A stretch of DNA of 64,000 bases from Pelodera strongyloides (GCA_036852015.1 JAANDG010000316.1:103949-167948); one strand, 5' to 3'; shown: positions 45,401-56,200, counted from the first letter of the stretch. A program made the numbers and translations. Notes: generated from the letters alone by a model not told the origin.

Positions 45401-47310
45401 ACAAGATAACACAATTCATACACCAGTAGGAAATCTCTAGTAAAAATACTATTTTCACTACTGACGAAGAATACTTACAAATATGTAATAACTTCCAATT
45501 AACGCGTGCCCATATCCCGCGCGAAGCGGGGTAAGCACGGGGTTCACACGACTTGTAGGAGATGAAGATACGGCCCGGTCCGGCTTCGCCTGCCTACCGC
45601 CCCCACTGTTTATGCCCGGTGATTTACTTTGCACCCAGAAAGCGAAAAAGCACCTCGTGCTAGCCGGGGTCGGGCCCCGACCTTTGGATTGAGAGAAGGG
45701 CGCGCAACCCACTAGGCCACACGACCCTTACAAATATGCAATAAAGTAGAATATAATTAGTGGAATCTAAAAAGAGTTGTTCTCACTTGAAACTCCATCC
45801 TCCATCTTCGGTAACTCTGTCAAGAAGCTCGACAGTATCCGCCGGTACACTACCAATTGGCCTTTCGAACACATCTCTTACTCGAGTATAGCAATTCCGA
45901 GAGTAGACAGCCTCGAAGTCATTGAACAGAGGGACAAAGTCCTGAAGGAATAATATGGTTGCGTGTCATTTGCTGGTTAAAGAAATAAATGGGAGATTGT
46001 TATAAACAATAAACCTTTTGTTTCTCGAGTTCTTTCTTCACCAAACTCTTCTCGAGACCGACATTCCTCATGAATTCCCTGAAAAATGAGTCTATAGATT
46101 TGAAGCAATTTATGTTTAGTGAATTAACACAAATTATGTTAAATGTGTAAACTGGTCGTAAGAAACAACCACGAAATATTAACATGAGTCCAAGAATCCA
46201 AGGAGAATTTTGTAAAAACAAAAGTCCATTTCGAACTAACCGAATATATGCAAAAAGAATGAGTACGATCCACGACCAGTAAACGGTAAGTGCTCGCCAT
46301 CGGGAGATCTGGAAATTCATCTATGTTTATTCGTTATTATTATAAAGTTATCATAAACACTAATTCCTTGAAGTAGCAGGAACATATCAAACAAAATCGT
46401 TGTTCTAACAATAAGGGCGCATTCGAGTTGTACAAAATGCGGAAATTTTCACGAAATAATCGAATTGATAGGCGAAAGATGTTGACAAAATAAGAGGGTC
46501 CAGACAGGAAATATTTAGAAGTGTCTGTGTCGCTCGTTTCAACGGGACTCTAACATTAAACCCGAACAGTTTATTTCGCGAAATATCGCAAAATTTCCGC
46601 TTTTTTGCACAACTCAGATGCGCACTAATAGCATGAGTATAATATAGTATGATTAGTGATCTGTGAAATGATCTGACGTGTTCAAATTCATTGGGTGCCC
46701 TCGGCCGTTTCTTCCAATCATCAGATGCTGAGAATGTCTTGGAGGGAAGGGGGTGTTCCTCAGTGGCTAGGTCCAGGTGCAGGTCTTCCTGAACAGAAGT
46801 GATAATCAGATAAAATGAAGGGACGGTTCCAAAGCATGTAAACCTCTTGCAGCAATATTGGCAATAAAACGGCGCTCACAAAGCTATTTACGAAGCCATG
46901 TATTTACGAAGTACAGTGCCTTTCCTAAGTTTAAACGCACCCCTCTGACAAATTTTCCGACGAACCCGGACGAACAATTTATCATAACAAGTTTAGAGCC
47001 AAAATAGGAGGTTGCGTGAAAAATTTATCATAACAAGTTTAGAGCCAAAATAGGAGGTTGCGTTGCAAAAGAGGGGTTTGGTGGGACTTATAAAAAGCAC
47101 TGTATGTATAGGCCATTGCCGAAGTAGTATAGTTCCTTTGGTAGCAATCCAACATACCTTTTCTCTCTTCACGTCTTCTTGTCGTTCTTCATCGTCTGAC
47201 CCAGGTCCTTCTTGTCTCTTGTGCCAGGCACATTCCAGAATGTCTGTCCTCTCGGTAAGCTGCCTAGCCATAAAATCATCAATACACATCGAATTTAGCC
47301 TTTTCGACAT
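36435..47310 (-). CDS. SPTLC2: Serine palmitoyltransferase, SPTLC2-type catalytic subunit
   Basis: It condenses L-serine with an acyl-CoA using pyridoxal phosphate, the first step of sphingolipid synthesis, in the ER membrane as partner of an SPTLC1 subunit. Eighteen minus-strand exons, about 591 residues: 47310-47158, 46788-46678, 46308-46241, 46078-46015, 45941-45787, 44240-44172, 44038-43991, 43886-43810, 43343-43219, 43058-42965, 42820-42744, 41400-41280, 41145-41018, 40901-40775, 40663-40602, 40523-40450, 37467-37338, 36527-36435. Landmarks: one membrane segment in exon 3 ([16 protein letters not shown]), [12 protein letters not shown], the substrate region [14 protein letters not shown], the cofactor aspartate in YLDEAHSIG, and the Schiff-base lysine in [17 protein letters not shown]. 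elegans has two such genes (sptl-2, sptl-3); I cannot choose between them. The 51- and 37-residue N-terminal exons have no family match but join in phase. Exon 7 overlaps a tandem duplication. Confidence 0.9.
36776..37262. mobile_element. TTAA-bounded palindromic element in the last SPT intron
   Basis: The ends ttaaaggtatggggttactt and aagtgaccccatccctttaa are inverted repeats, with long inner arms (aaaatcacaatcagtacaaa side against the tttgtgatttttatttgg side). The palindrome is interrupted by about 90 bp of unique loop. Confidence 0.8.
37532..39432 (-). mobile_element. Helitron C, 1.9 kb, GCCGCC subfamily, with internal minisatellite
   Basis: Minus-strand 5' end TCTTATTATATAAAGTTGGG follows a host A. 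The 3' end is CGCCTCAGGCGGCGGTAGCCGACTGG, before a host T. The 5' 210 bp are homologous to Helitron B, which has the same ends but only 394 bp. The difference is a tandem repeat array and the GC-richer stretch 38600-39000 with repeated gatactccg / gtgtggcattcgagtgag-like units. No Rep/helicase frame is visible. Confidence 0.6.
37650..38560. repeat. Tandem array of a 220-bp unit, four copies plus a partial
   Basis: The unit begins gaacttagtttctgttgact and recurs at about 37652, 37871, 38091, 38311 and, more diverged, 38535. The first copies are almost identical, indicating recent amplification. It lies wholly inside Helitron C. Confidence 0.9.
39610..39793. repeat. 98-bp tandem duplication joining a Helitron 3' end to a transposon end
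   Basis: Two copies (from gcctcaggcggcgatagccg to tactaggtcttgagaaag, the second starting at 39717) each contain a Helitron-like 3' end GCCGTCTGG, then gtaatagacagtgctcttca, the start of the inverted-repeat element below. The Helitron end here is followed by C rather than T. Confidence 0.65.
39654..40412. mobile_element. Inverted-repeat DNA transposon derivative, CAGTGCTCTTCATAAG ends
   Basis: The left end cagtgctcttcataagtttg matches the right end caagttcatcttcgtga-type sequence as (ga)acttatgaagagcactg. Inner arms around atcttttcatggcgagaatt and aattctcgccatgaaaagaa are also inverted, centred near 40090. CAGTG...CACTG ends with TA on the right suggest the Tc1/mariner group. The element spans an SPT intron and stops just before exon 16. 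Confidence 0.65.
41561..42633. mobile_element. TAAAGGGATAG...CTATCCCTTTAA element, copy 1, with nested insertion
   Basis: Inverted ends enclose an inner palindrome (aatttataaaacaactgggc side against aattgttttataaatg side). Compared with the complete copy at 48636 it carries about 600 extra bases at about 41690-42285. Those end in tttggtgtatttaataaataaataaataaa, a tandem TAAA tail typical of a non-LTR retroposon that inserted into the element. Confidence 0.75.
43361..43522. mobile_element. Diverged TTAAAGCGAAAT-family element in SPT intron
   Basis: It begins attaaagcgaaataccgaccg and ends cccggccgttgttccgcttt. The inner arms ttgaggcgcatcgtgaac and ctcgatgtgtttcaaaac still match, and the interior shares catttgcatatgctgcat with the 15812 copy. 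Confidence 0.7.
43991..44089 (-). repeat. 46-bp tandem duplication of an SPT exon
   Basis: On the minus strand the block cccgaagatgtcgt...agaaatatggtagcaag occurs twice in a row. The downstream copy (43991-44038) keeps the reading frame that joins exons 6 and 8. The upstream copy, next to the better acceptor ctacag, has one extra A (gtcgtaaag against gtcgttag) and runs into a stop. Confidence 0.75.
45490..45730 (-). mobile_element. SINE-like block with tRNA-like head
   Basis: GC-rich island of 240 bp in an AT-rich intron. On the minus strand it begins AAGGGTCGTGTGGCCTAGTG (A-box-like TGGCCTAGTGGG), then ggtcggggcccgaccccggc (B-box-like), then a unique body ending cccgcgcgaagcggggt... in the other sense. 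The flanks share acttacaaatatgtaat and ccttacaaatatgcaat, a likely target duplication of about 16 bp (with changes), as expected for a retroposon. Confidence 0.55.
46414..46625. mobile_element. Element with GGGCGCATTCGAG ends, SPT intron
   Basis: The left end gggcgcattcgagttgtac and right end gcacaactcagatgcgcac are imperfect inverted repeats. Inner arms aaaatgcggaaattttcacg and cgcaaaatttccgc also match. It is related by its ends to the 22255 element. Confidence 0.6.
46912..47104. mobile_element. TA-flanked mariner-type MITE, SPT intron 1
   Basis: TACAGTGCCTTTCCTAAGTT at the left and ACTTATAAAAAGCACTGTA at the right are inverted, flanked by TA, with inner cacccctc / gaggggt arms. Inside is a direct duplication of atttatcataacaagtttag...ggttgcgt (about 46977 and 47021). 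Confidence 0.7.
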
Positions 47311-48088
47311 GATTATTGATTGCTTGGTTTGGGAATTAAAGCTATAGTTCAGCAGACAATACTCGCAGTTTGTATGAGGAGCAGTTACAGCGCTCAGAGA
47401 AGAATGAATAGAATAGACGCACGGAAAGGGCACAAACACTCCCAATATACACACTTCTGATAAGGAATCGCGCGATTTGATTTGTGTACAGAAAACAATG
47501 TATGCAGATAGACTGATCATGAGAGGATGGAATTACGGATGAATGAGAATTTTACTGATTTAACTATGTTATTTTATAAATAGAACAACCCTTCCCACAC
47601 ATCGATAAGGGAAATGTTATTTAAAAGAAAAACGGCATATTTGACGTGGGAATTAACTGGGGAAATGAAACCGAACAAACACGAATGCATGTAGTTGATT
47701 GATATTTTAGAAAATACAGAGTAATTCATCTCCTTAGTTTTATTCATTTTATATATAGCTGTTTAGTAAGGTTGTTTATCGGAGCTTTATACTATTGTAC
47801 ATCAATGTAACAAAGCCCATCGAAGTGCATCAATATAAGCGTTCAAAGGAATTACATTGTTATCAATTCCATGTAAAAAAGAGACAGCCGAATCAAACAT
47901 GAATATTTCATGATCCGAACAACCACTGTTTCGCAGTGCGCATGTTCGCATGTTCCCCCCTCCTTCTTTTTCTCTTGACACCTATTTGATACCTATGTAT
48001 TTTCCCCTGAACAGTCTCTCTCTCTCCCTCTCTCTCTCCCTCTCTCTCTCCCTCCCTCTCTCTCTCTCTCTCTCTCTCTGTATAAATC
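47311..48088. other. Intergenic region between the SPT gene and the 48-kb gene
   Basis: A minus-strand frame continues upstream of the SPT start ATG to about 47520 but shows no family match; it is more likely 5' leader. A CT-rich microsatellite lies at 48013-48080. I see no other gene. Confidence 0.4.
48013..48080. repeat. (CT)n microsatellite
   Basis: Almost pure ctctctccctc repeats for 68 bp. The apparent Glu/Arg-rich frame on the other strand is a by-product. Confidence 0.9.
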
Positions 48089-48614
48089 TTAAACGTACTG
48101 TGCTCGATCGAAGCAGAACACGTCATTCGTACAGTCTTCTGAAGGTGTCGAACTGAGTGATTCCTCGCTCGTCGATCCATTATTTAGGTGCCCTCTTGGG
48201 CTTGAGGGAAAGAAACTCTGATCCTCCACTTCTATATGTGAATCTATATCTTCCTGAACCGTGGACTGATCCTCATCCGGAAACTCCACTACAGCTGCAT
48301 TTTCCTGCAAAATGACATCTATTATGGAAATGTGTTTCCCGTTCAAAATGTTTATGTTAAAGTATTTGTCTGTCATTCAGGGCATTTAACAGAAAACTTA
48401 GGCGGCCGGACTTTTTACCCATACTCCGATACAGCAGCATTCTATTTTGTGTACTGTAAAAAGCGTGATACAATAAAGTTTTGTTTGTTGGAAACCGATG
48501 AGAATTCCATTCTTCGTTATAATTCACCTTTTCAAAGAATGGCAATCGTATTTTGACATTTTCCAGGTTCCTCGGCGTTCTCCTGATTTGTGGAACTTCT
48601 TCCTTCGCATGCAT
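48089..48614 (-). CDS. Small acidic protein of unknown function, two exons
   Basis: Exon 1 is 48614-48528, from ATG (MHAKEEVPQIRRTPRNLENV) to a donor AAAAG/GTGAAT. Exon 2 is 48304-48089, after TTTTGCAG, ending in TAA. They join in phase to exactly 100 residues. A TTTTAG acceptor lies eight bases before the ATG, so the mRNA may be trans-spliced. The N-terminal third is basic; the rest is acidic and Ser-rich (PSSPRGHLNNGSTSEESLSS), probably disordered, and ends FDRAQYV. No domain, signal peptide or membrane segment is seen. It lies 779 bp upstream of the SPT start on the same strand, so it could also be an upstream part of that transcription unit. I do not recognise a family. Confidence 0.5.
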
Positions 48615-48635
48615 CTTGTCGCTAAAACGTTTGAG

Positions 48636-49038
48636 TTAAAGGGATAGGTTCACCTCGAATTGCATCTTTTTTTATTATTTCTATTGATAGTATGACCTAT
48701 GACGGTCAAAATGCGAAAATTACATTAAATTACCGTTGCTCCCCGAGGCAGGAGAGCATGCTCAAAAAGCTAAACTGCCTCGAATTTATAAAACAACTGT
48801 ACCGCAGCCTAGCTAAATGGGAAATAGCGTGACAGGGTTGGAGGTGCAGAGATTGTTGTGATAGACAGAGGGTGATAAAAGGGCCCTGTATCTTCTAGCG
48901 TCTCCAGCCCTGGTGTGCTATTTCCCACTTAGCTAGGCTGTGGTACCCCAGTTGTTTTATAAATTCCAGGTAGCTTAGATTTTTGAGCAAACTTTCCTAC
49001 CTCGGGGAGCAAAGGTAATTATGAACCTATCCCTTTAA
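48636..49038. mobile_element. TTAAAGGGATAG element, copy 2 (intact form)
   Basis: TTAA-bounded, with ends ttaaagggataggttcacct and gaacctatccctttaa. Inner arms around aatttataaaacaactg and cagttgttttataaatt fold back. It shows the arrangement before the insertion seen in copy 1, and sits 15 bp upstream of the acceptor of the 48-kb gene. Confidence 0.85.
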
Positions 49039-49229
49039 ATACTGGGTTCAGTCCATAAATACGGACCAGGAATATATATTTCGATTTGCTGGAACGGAAA
49101 ATATATGATCCTTGTATTCGGTTATAAATAAATGAGGTTTGTTGTTCCCAGATAACAAAAATTATAAATTAGGAAAGGTCATGGATGAAAGACCATCCGC
49201 GGCAAGGATTAATCATAATGTTTGTAAGG

Positions 49230-49802
49230 CGCTTGCTGCTTCAGACATCTTAAACACCCAAAAACATCTCTGACCTCCAGAAACACATGTGACATCCAAA
49301 ACATCTAGTGACATTCAAGAACATCAAAAACGTCCGTGGCATCCAACCATATTCTAACGCTTTTATGTTGTTAATTCTTTTTTATTTGGTTCTTGAAGCA
49401 GTTATTGTCTTGATTTCCGGATTTTCGGAAAGGCCTGGTACGTGTTCAACCATTGTCTAGCTAACTATTGCTGAGGAACTGCTCCGTTACCTATAGAACA
49501 TCTTGGATTGGTTATCAAAGCTATTCGATGTGATGTACCTAACATATCGCAAGAAAATTGAACCAGGAAAAACCAGGAAAAAGTATCACTAGCCTACGCC
49601 TACCCGTCACCAAATGTTTTCCGTAAAAAAACTGATCTTAATATAGTTCATTTACGATTAATATAGTTCATCTTCTGTTTTGAGTTATTACTGGATGTCA
49701 GGGTGTCAGGATGTTTATAGATGTCCATGTTTTTAGATGTTTCTGGATGTTCGAAATGTCACCGATGTTTTCTGAATGTTTTAGATGTCTTAAAGGGTAA
49801 GG
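49230..49802. repeat. Degenerate ACATC / GATGT inverted-repeat element
   Basis: The left part (49246-49345) repeats acatc(c/t)...acatcc-type words about every 15-20 bp. The right part (49695-49797) repeats the complement (gatgttt, ggatgt). The two halves face each other around a 350-bp centre with no gene. It may be an old foldback element with internal subrepeats. Confidence 0.5.
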
Positions 49803-50225
49803 TGTAAGCCAAAACGACATCTGTCGGTCACTCAAGAGAAAATGCTATTCTTCCATGTTTTAATGAAAATGTGGAAAATATCGAATACAATACAACGAAT
49901 CATATTAGTAGCTAGTAAATATTCTTCAGTCGCTGAGTACCTTGACAACATATGTATAAATGATGTGTTAGTGAATTTTTATATTGGCAGTGAAATTGGT
50001 GAAATTTCAATCAAAACTCTGACCGAAGTTTGAGTTGAAAGTGTTGAAACAAACTTAGACAGAATACACAGAGAATTGAGGAAGCAAGGGAGGGCAAAAG
50101 AGAGAAAGAGAGAGAGAGAGAGAGAAAATGTGAGTCAATGCCAAAGCAAACAGGAAAGGACTACAAATATGTTTAATAGAATGAAGAAAGACGAAGTAAA
50201 TACTGATGACAATTAGAACACAAAA
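49803..50225. other. No gene recognised
   Basis: AT-rich, with a (GA)n run at about 50100-50128. The 63-codon open frame at 49842-50033 shows nothing recognisable. Confidence 0.4.
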
Positions 50226-50239
50226 TTAAGTGTTCTCAT

Positions 50240-53200
50240 TGTCAGCTAAAATTTGTTCGGGCAAACTGTTCGGCCAGGTGCCGTAGTCGAATCAATTTTT
50301 GCTCTTCTAGGGCATTACAGTATTGGAAACGCTTTGTTATAATCGTAGGAATGTTCTTCACTCGTTTAACAATTATTATGTGGAGAAAGAATGCTAATGG
50401 ACGGATATAAACCGTAAAAACGTGTTTTAACCTTTCTGACTACGAGATCTGGCCGAACTTTTCGCCGTGGAATATCTTTTCGAGTTCTAGGTGTAAAAGA
50501 AATGCGGTTTTCACAGTAATATTTCCAAAATTCCGGATATTCTGTGCAAGTAAATTGAGGATGCAAAGAAATGCGGTTTTCACAGTAATATTTCCAAAAT
50601 TCCGGATATTCTGTCAATTCTATGCAAGTAAATTGAGGAAAACTTTTTCTCGTGGGCCTGTCAATTAAAGCCTATTCCTCGGCAAATTGTTCGGCCAGGT
50701 ACCGTAGTCAGAATCAATTTTTGCTCTTCTAGGGCATTACAGTACAGGAAACGCTTTGTTATAATCGTAGGAATTATTATGTGGAGAAAGAATGCTGATG
50801 GACGGATATAAACCGTAAAAATGTGTTTAACCTTTCTGACTACGAGATCTGGCCGAACTTTTCGCCGTGGAATATCTTTTCGAGTTCTAGGTGTAAAAGA
50901 AATGCGGTTTTCACAGTAATATTTCCAAAATTCCGGATATTCTGTGCAAGTAAATTGAGGATGCAAAGAAATGCGGTTTTCACAGTAATATTTCCAAAAT
51001 TCCGGATATTCTGTCAATTCTATGCAAGTAAATTGAGGAAAACTTTTTCTCGTGGGCCTGTCAATTAAAGCCTATTCCTCGGCAAATTGTTCGGCCAGGT
51101 ACCGTAGTCAGAATCAATTTTTGCTCTTCTAGGGCATTACAGTACAGGAAACGCTTTGTTATAATCGTAGGAATTATTATGTGGAGAAAGAATGCTGATG
51201 GACGGATATAAACCGTAAAAATGTGTTTAACCTTTCTGACTACGAGATCTGGCCGAACTTTTCGCAGTGGAATATCTTTTCGAGTTCTAGGTGTAAAAGA
51301 AATGCGGTTTTCACAGTAATATTTCCAAAATTCCGGATATTCTGTGAAAGTAATTGAGGAATGCAAAGAAATGCGGTTTTTAGTAATATTTCCAAAATTC
51401 CGGATATTCTGTCAATTCTATGCAAGTAAATTGAGGAAAACTTTTTCTCGTGGGCCTGTCAATTAAAGCCTATTCCTCGGCAAATTGTTCGGCCAGGTAC
51501 CGTAGTCAGAATCAATTTTTGCTCTTCTAGGGCATTACAGTACAGGAAACGCTTTGTTATAATCGTAGGAATTATTATGTGGAGAAAGAGCTGATGGACG
51601 GATATAAAAAAAAATGTGTTTAACCTTTCTGACTACGAGATCTGGCCGAACTTTTCGCCGTGGAATATCTTTTCGAGTTCTAGGTGTAAAAGAAATGCGG
51701 TTTTCACAGTAATATTTCCAAAATTCCGGATATTCTGTGCAAGTAAATTGAGGATGCAAAGAAATGCGGTTTTCACAGTAATATTTCCAAAATTCCGGAT
51801 ATTCTGTCAATTCTATGCAAGTAAATTGAGGAAAACTTTTTCTCGTGGGCCTGTCAATTAAAGCCTATTCCTCGGCAAATTGTTCGGCCAGGTACCGTAG
51901 TCAGAATCAATTTTTGCTCTTCTAGGGCATTACAGTACAGGAAACGCTTTGTTATAATCGTAGGAATTATTATGTGGAGAAAGAATGCTATATAACCGTA
52001 AGTATTTAACCTTTCTGACTACGAGATCTGGCCGAACTTTTCGCCGTGGAATATCTTTTCGAGTTCTAGGTGTAAAGGGAGGCCCAAAATTGGATATTCA
52101 AGGGGTCTGCTCTTCTAGGGCATTACAGTACAGGTTTGTTTAGAATGCTTGATATAAACCGTAAAAATTGTTTTTTCTGACCAGAGATCTGGCCGAACTT
52201 TTCGCCGTGGAATATCTTTTCGAGTTCTAGGTGTAAAAGAAATGCGGTTTTCACAGTAATATTTCCAAAATTCCGGTATTCTGTGCAGTAATTGAGGATG
52301 CAAGAAATGCGTTTTTCACAGTAATATTTCCAAAATTCCGGATATTCTGTCAATTCTATGCAAGTAAATTGAGGAAAACTTTTTCTCGTGGGCCTGTCAA
52401 TTAAAGCCTATTCCTCGGCAAATTGTTCGGCCAGGTACCGTAGTCAGAATCAATTTTTGCTCTTCTAGGGCATTACAGTACAGGAAATCAGGAATTATTA
52501 TGTGGAGAAAGAATGCTGATGGACGGATATAAACCGTAAAAATGTGTTTAACCTTTCTGACTACGAGACCTGGGTCCTGGAGGCCGTTTCCACCAACATT
52601 TACTTCTGTCATAAATTTTTGACCATCAAAAAGGTACTTATGACTGAAGTACGCTGCCACACGCTTTTTGATGGATTTCACCAAAATTTACTTTTTTTGA
52701 AGGAGAACGTTGGATAACAGTTAGGTTACGTTTTAAAACGAATAAAATACACATCTAAGTAATTACTAAAAGTTGTTTACGATGTAAACAAGAAATAGCT
52801 AAATAATCAAATGTGTAATCACTTTATTAATATGTGAAATGTGATTCAAAAACTGAAATCATTGTTATCGAATGCTTAGAAAGCTTATTTACCATAAAAA
52901 AACATACAATGATTAAACAATTTGAGTTAATCAGCTCTCGTAATGGAGAAAAACCGAAGTACCGGGATACTTCCACCTTTTTGGTCTAATTGTAAGTACG
53001 CTTCCCATGCTATAGGCGTACTTCTGTCAAAAAGGTACTTTATCTAAGTTGGTGAAACCAGAAGTAAATGTTGGTGAAACCATAAGTACCGCGCTCTTTT
53101 GACTGAAGTACCCTTTTTGACAGAAGTAATTGTTGGTGGAAACGGCCTCTGGCCAAATTTTTTGCCGTGGAATATCTCTTCGAGTTCTAGGTGTAAAATA

Positions 53201-53292
53201 AATGCGGTTTTCACAGTAATATTTCTGAAGTTCCGGACATTCTGTGCAAGTAATTGAGGAAAACTTTTTTCTCGTGGGCATGTCCCTTTAAA
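50240..53292. repeat. Tandem array of a 400-bp unit, about five copies plus partials
   Basis: The unit boundary tcaattaaagcctattcctc recurs at 50661, 51061, 51459, 51854 and 52397, giving periods of 400, 398, 395 and 543 (the last holds an extra truncated unit). Each unit also contains two copies of an 80-bp subrepeat, aaatgcggttttcacagtaa to ccggatattctgt. The array ends near gtgggcatgtccctttaa, resembling a TTAA-type element end. The array probably grew from one palindromic element. Minus-strand frames repeat with it and are not genes. Confidence 0.9.
52579..53150. mobile_element. Inverted-repeat element inserted in the last array unit
   Basis: ggaggccgtttccaccaaca at the left and tgttggtggaaacggcctc at the right are inverted, with inner matches acttctgtca / tgacagaagta. 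About 570 bp with no transposase. The array unit sequence resumes on the right (ggccaaattttttgccgtgg). Confidence 0.75.
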
Positions 53293-56200
53293 CAATCTAA
53301 CAATAGGGTACCGCCAGACCCTGTATATTTTCATATCTTGGGTAACTCTGTGGATAAAAAAGATAAACCATTCTCTGTAGAACTGAAAGAAACGATAAAT
53401 CAGGACAGTTTAAATAAAAACTTAGCTTCGGGATCGACATTTTTACTTTTCAAGATATAGTTTTACAAATCGTAGGCGTTTCTCCTTCTCCTGGCGGCAT
53501 TTTATGATCATTATTATATTATTAAAAAAAAAGAATTATTATATAATATTGTACTATAAATAGGAAAACGTAGTCGATATTCCAACTTTTCCGGCGACAT
53601 CCGTAGGGTTGGACTTGTTCCTAGCAACCGACAGCAAAACAGGGCTTCCCCGACAGAAATACTATGATATTATGTGGACACAGCGTCCAACGAAACAATC
53701 AAGTGGAGTCATTTTATAACTGCGCTAAACTGGCTGGCACAAGAAGAAATACTACGTCGTCGGTGCAGTAAAGACATACTTGAATTTAGTAGAAAATCGT
53801 CATATAATGTGTATCATAAATGAGGAAGGTATACTTTTAACATAAAGCTAAAAAATCGGAAATATAAAGTCACGAAGACAACCGAGACTACAACGATGTT
53901 GCGAACTGCGTAGTTGTATTGAATACTGTGGTGTTTTCGTATGTGCTAACTGGAACAATCCATGTTCGAAATATGTTGCATGCAGAGTTAGCGGGTGCGC
54001 GGCAGAAATCACGGCCATTGTCAAATATTTGCATTGGAGAGACTGACTTGAACCCTGGCGACTGACATTCTAGAAACAATCGGAAACTATGAGAAACACA
54101 AACTACAAGAGAACGCAGTCTACTGGGTCTGCCAGAGATACATGGGAAGCCTTGCTTGGAGACATCTCCGAGAGGATGAACATTTAGAGCATATTTTATA
54201 TGGTTAGGTTTCACCAATTCATTACTAACGTGAGTTAACGTGCGGTTAGGTTTCACCAAATCATTACTAACGCGAGTCACGGTGAGCCAAGGTGAGTTCA
54301 CTGTTGAAATGCCGCGACCTCGCCAGATCTGTGCGAGAGCACTGGCTACCCTTTCGCAAAAACGGGGCGAATATCGGGCGAAAACGCCGCGCAACCTTTT
54401 TATCTGTTTCTGCATAGATCACATTTTCGTCCGGTAGTGCACCGGATTTTTACCATGTGTACCAGGCGAGAGTCTGGCGAACGCTAGGCTAAGTGCGCGG
54501 CGAATACTGTTCGAATTCCATTTTTTTCGCCGCCCACCATTAATGTTTGGCGTTGTTCTCTACGAAAACCATTCGACATTACAACTGAAAATGTAGTCTC
54601 AGCGTTGTGCTAATACACAATGGATAATGGCCTACCTAATGGTCTTCGATTCTGCTAAAAAAATTATTTCGACATAGTGGGGGAATGGTTGCCTAAAGAA
54701 TCTTTGTCATTGAGTAATGGTACTGTAGTTGCCTGTGACATTGTCAGCGACAGGACATATGTATGTGTATCGCATGGCCAATTGCTCCATCAGTCCATCC
54801 CGTCATTCGGTATGTAGGGTACTTTTTCTCGCTTTTCTGCCACCTAACGTCCTAGCCATACAAATATCTACATAGGCAAAATCTCAAAATCTCAACAGTT
54901 TCCTGGGTCCTTTTCAATTGAAAGGTGAATGAACAATCCGGCAATGAGCAGTAGTGAACAGCGTTCTCGCCCCCTTCTCTATGAGACGGACCTGACCTTG
55001 ATTGTTATCAGTATGTCCGAGATTTCTCTCTCACAATAATGGAAAGAACAATACGGAAAACTCTGTATTCTATATTTGAACTGTGTACGTTCATAAGTAA
55101 TTACAATCCCTAGTCGGACACAATCTATTATTTGTATTTGTATACCAAAATGTTCATTACTAATAATGATGTCTGTATATTTACACTCGGACTACCATTG
55201 TGCGAGCACTGGTTGTGTGTTTTCGAACAGTTCTCCAGCTCAGGTACGATTGTACGATATTGTTTACTATTTATTTTATTCGGTTAGGGTTAGGGGATAA
55301 TAAGTTACACAGTGCTATTTTTCATATCCACTTACTACTAAGAGGTCAACTTTTTTATAATTATTATCGATTTCCAAAAGAGGAGCAGCAGCAGGGGAAG
55401 CACTGCTAAGTCTCGGCGCCCACCCGCGCACATAAAAAGAAGCCCCGCGTCAGAGGGGTGGCGCACTCCTTCTAAGGCACGCGAATAGGTGCGCAATGTG
55501 TGCGCGAAATTGTTCACGCCATCTGGCGCACCTATTGCGTACTGTTTGAACTGCGCAGCAGTTGCGTACGGGTGCAAATGAAGTTGAACACCTTCTCGTG
55601 CACCAATGGCGCTGGAATATGGCACAAGCCACTATAGTTGTGTGCCGCCCAGCTGTGGCGGACACTATTTTTTCCGCGGCTATTCTTTAGGTTTCACTTG
55701 AGCCAGCGTATGGTTTTCTGCATAGCGCACAGTGATGATGTTTTATATACATGCAACTAGTCTCACTTGCATTTTTTATTACATTACTTTTCAATTTAAA
55801 TGATCAAGGCCCCTACAAAACAAAAAACATACAGGTTAGCACTCCAGCGAACTCGCTACTGAAACAATAAATCAGCTAAAACATTTAAATTTATATGCCT
55901 GACATCCCTCTATAATTGATAACGCGCGTCGTCTTGTTTATCCAGCTCTGTCATTTCGATTCATATCTAGTCTAAGGAGCGACCTTGGAAAACCCTGTAT
56001 CTTATTCGTTGCGTAATTTCTCCACAGCTTTCACGTTGTCTAATGCATTATATGAAGCTTTCGCCTGCTTTCTCCTCGAAAACATGATAATCAGTCGTGT
56101 GTTTTTTTTTTGAGAAAGGCTCCCAAATTGCATCTCTCTCTGTTTCTGTTTAATACTAAACATAAATTTAATAAAAAGATCAAGCACTGTTCTTTTATCC

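Noticed and set aside
50366..51810. Repeated minus-strand open frames with an EYPEFWKYYCENRIS peptide
   Set aside because: They exist because the 400-bp DNA unit is tandemly repeated. Frames break differently in each copy and end in unrelated sequence, and there are no splice sites or family match.
50240..53292. Possible CRISPR-like array
   Set aside because: Units are 400 bp and contiguous with no unique spacers, and the organism is a eukaryote.
53888..54415. 175-codon minus-strand open frame
   Set aside because: The longest in its region, but without recognisable domain or splice context. It contains a recent 50-bp DNA duplication, and the composition is erratic.
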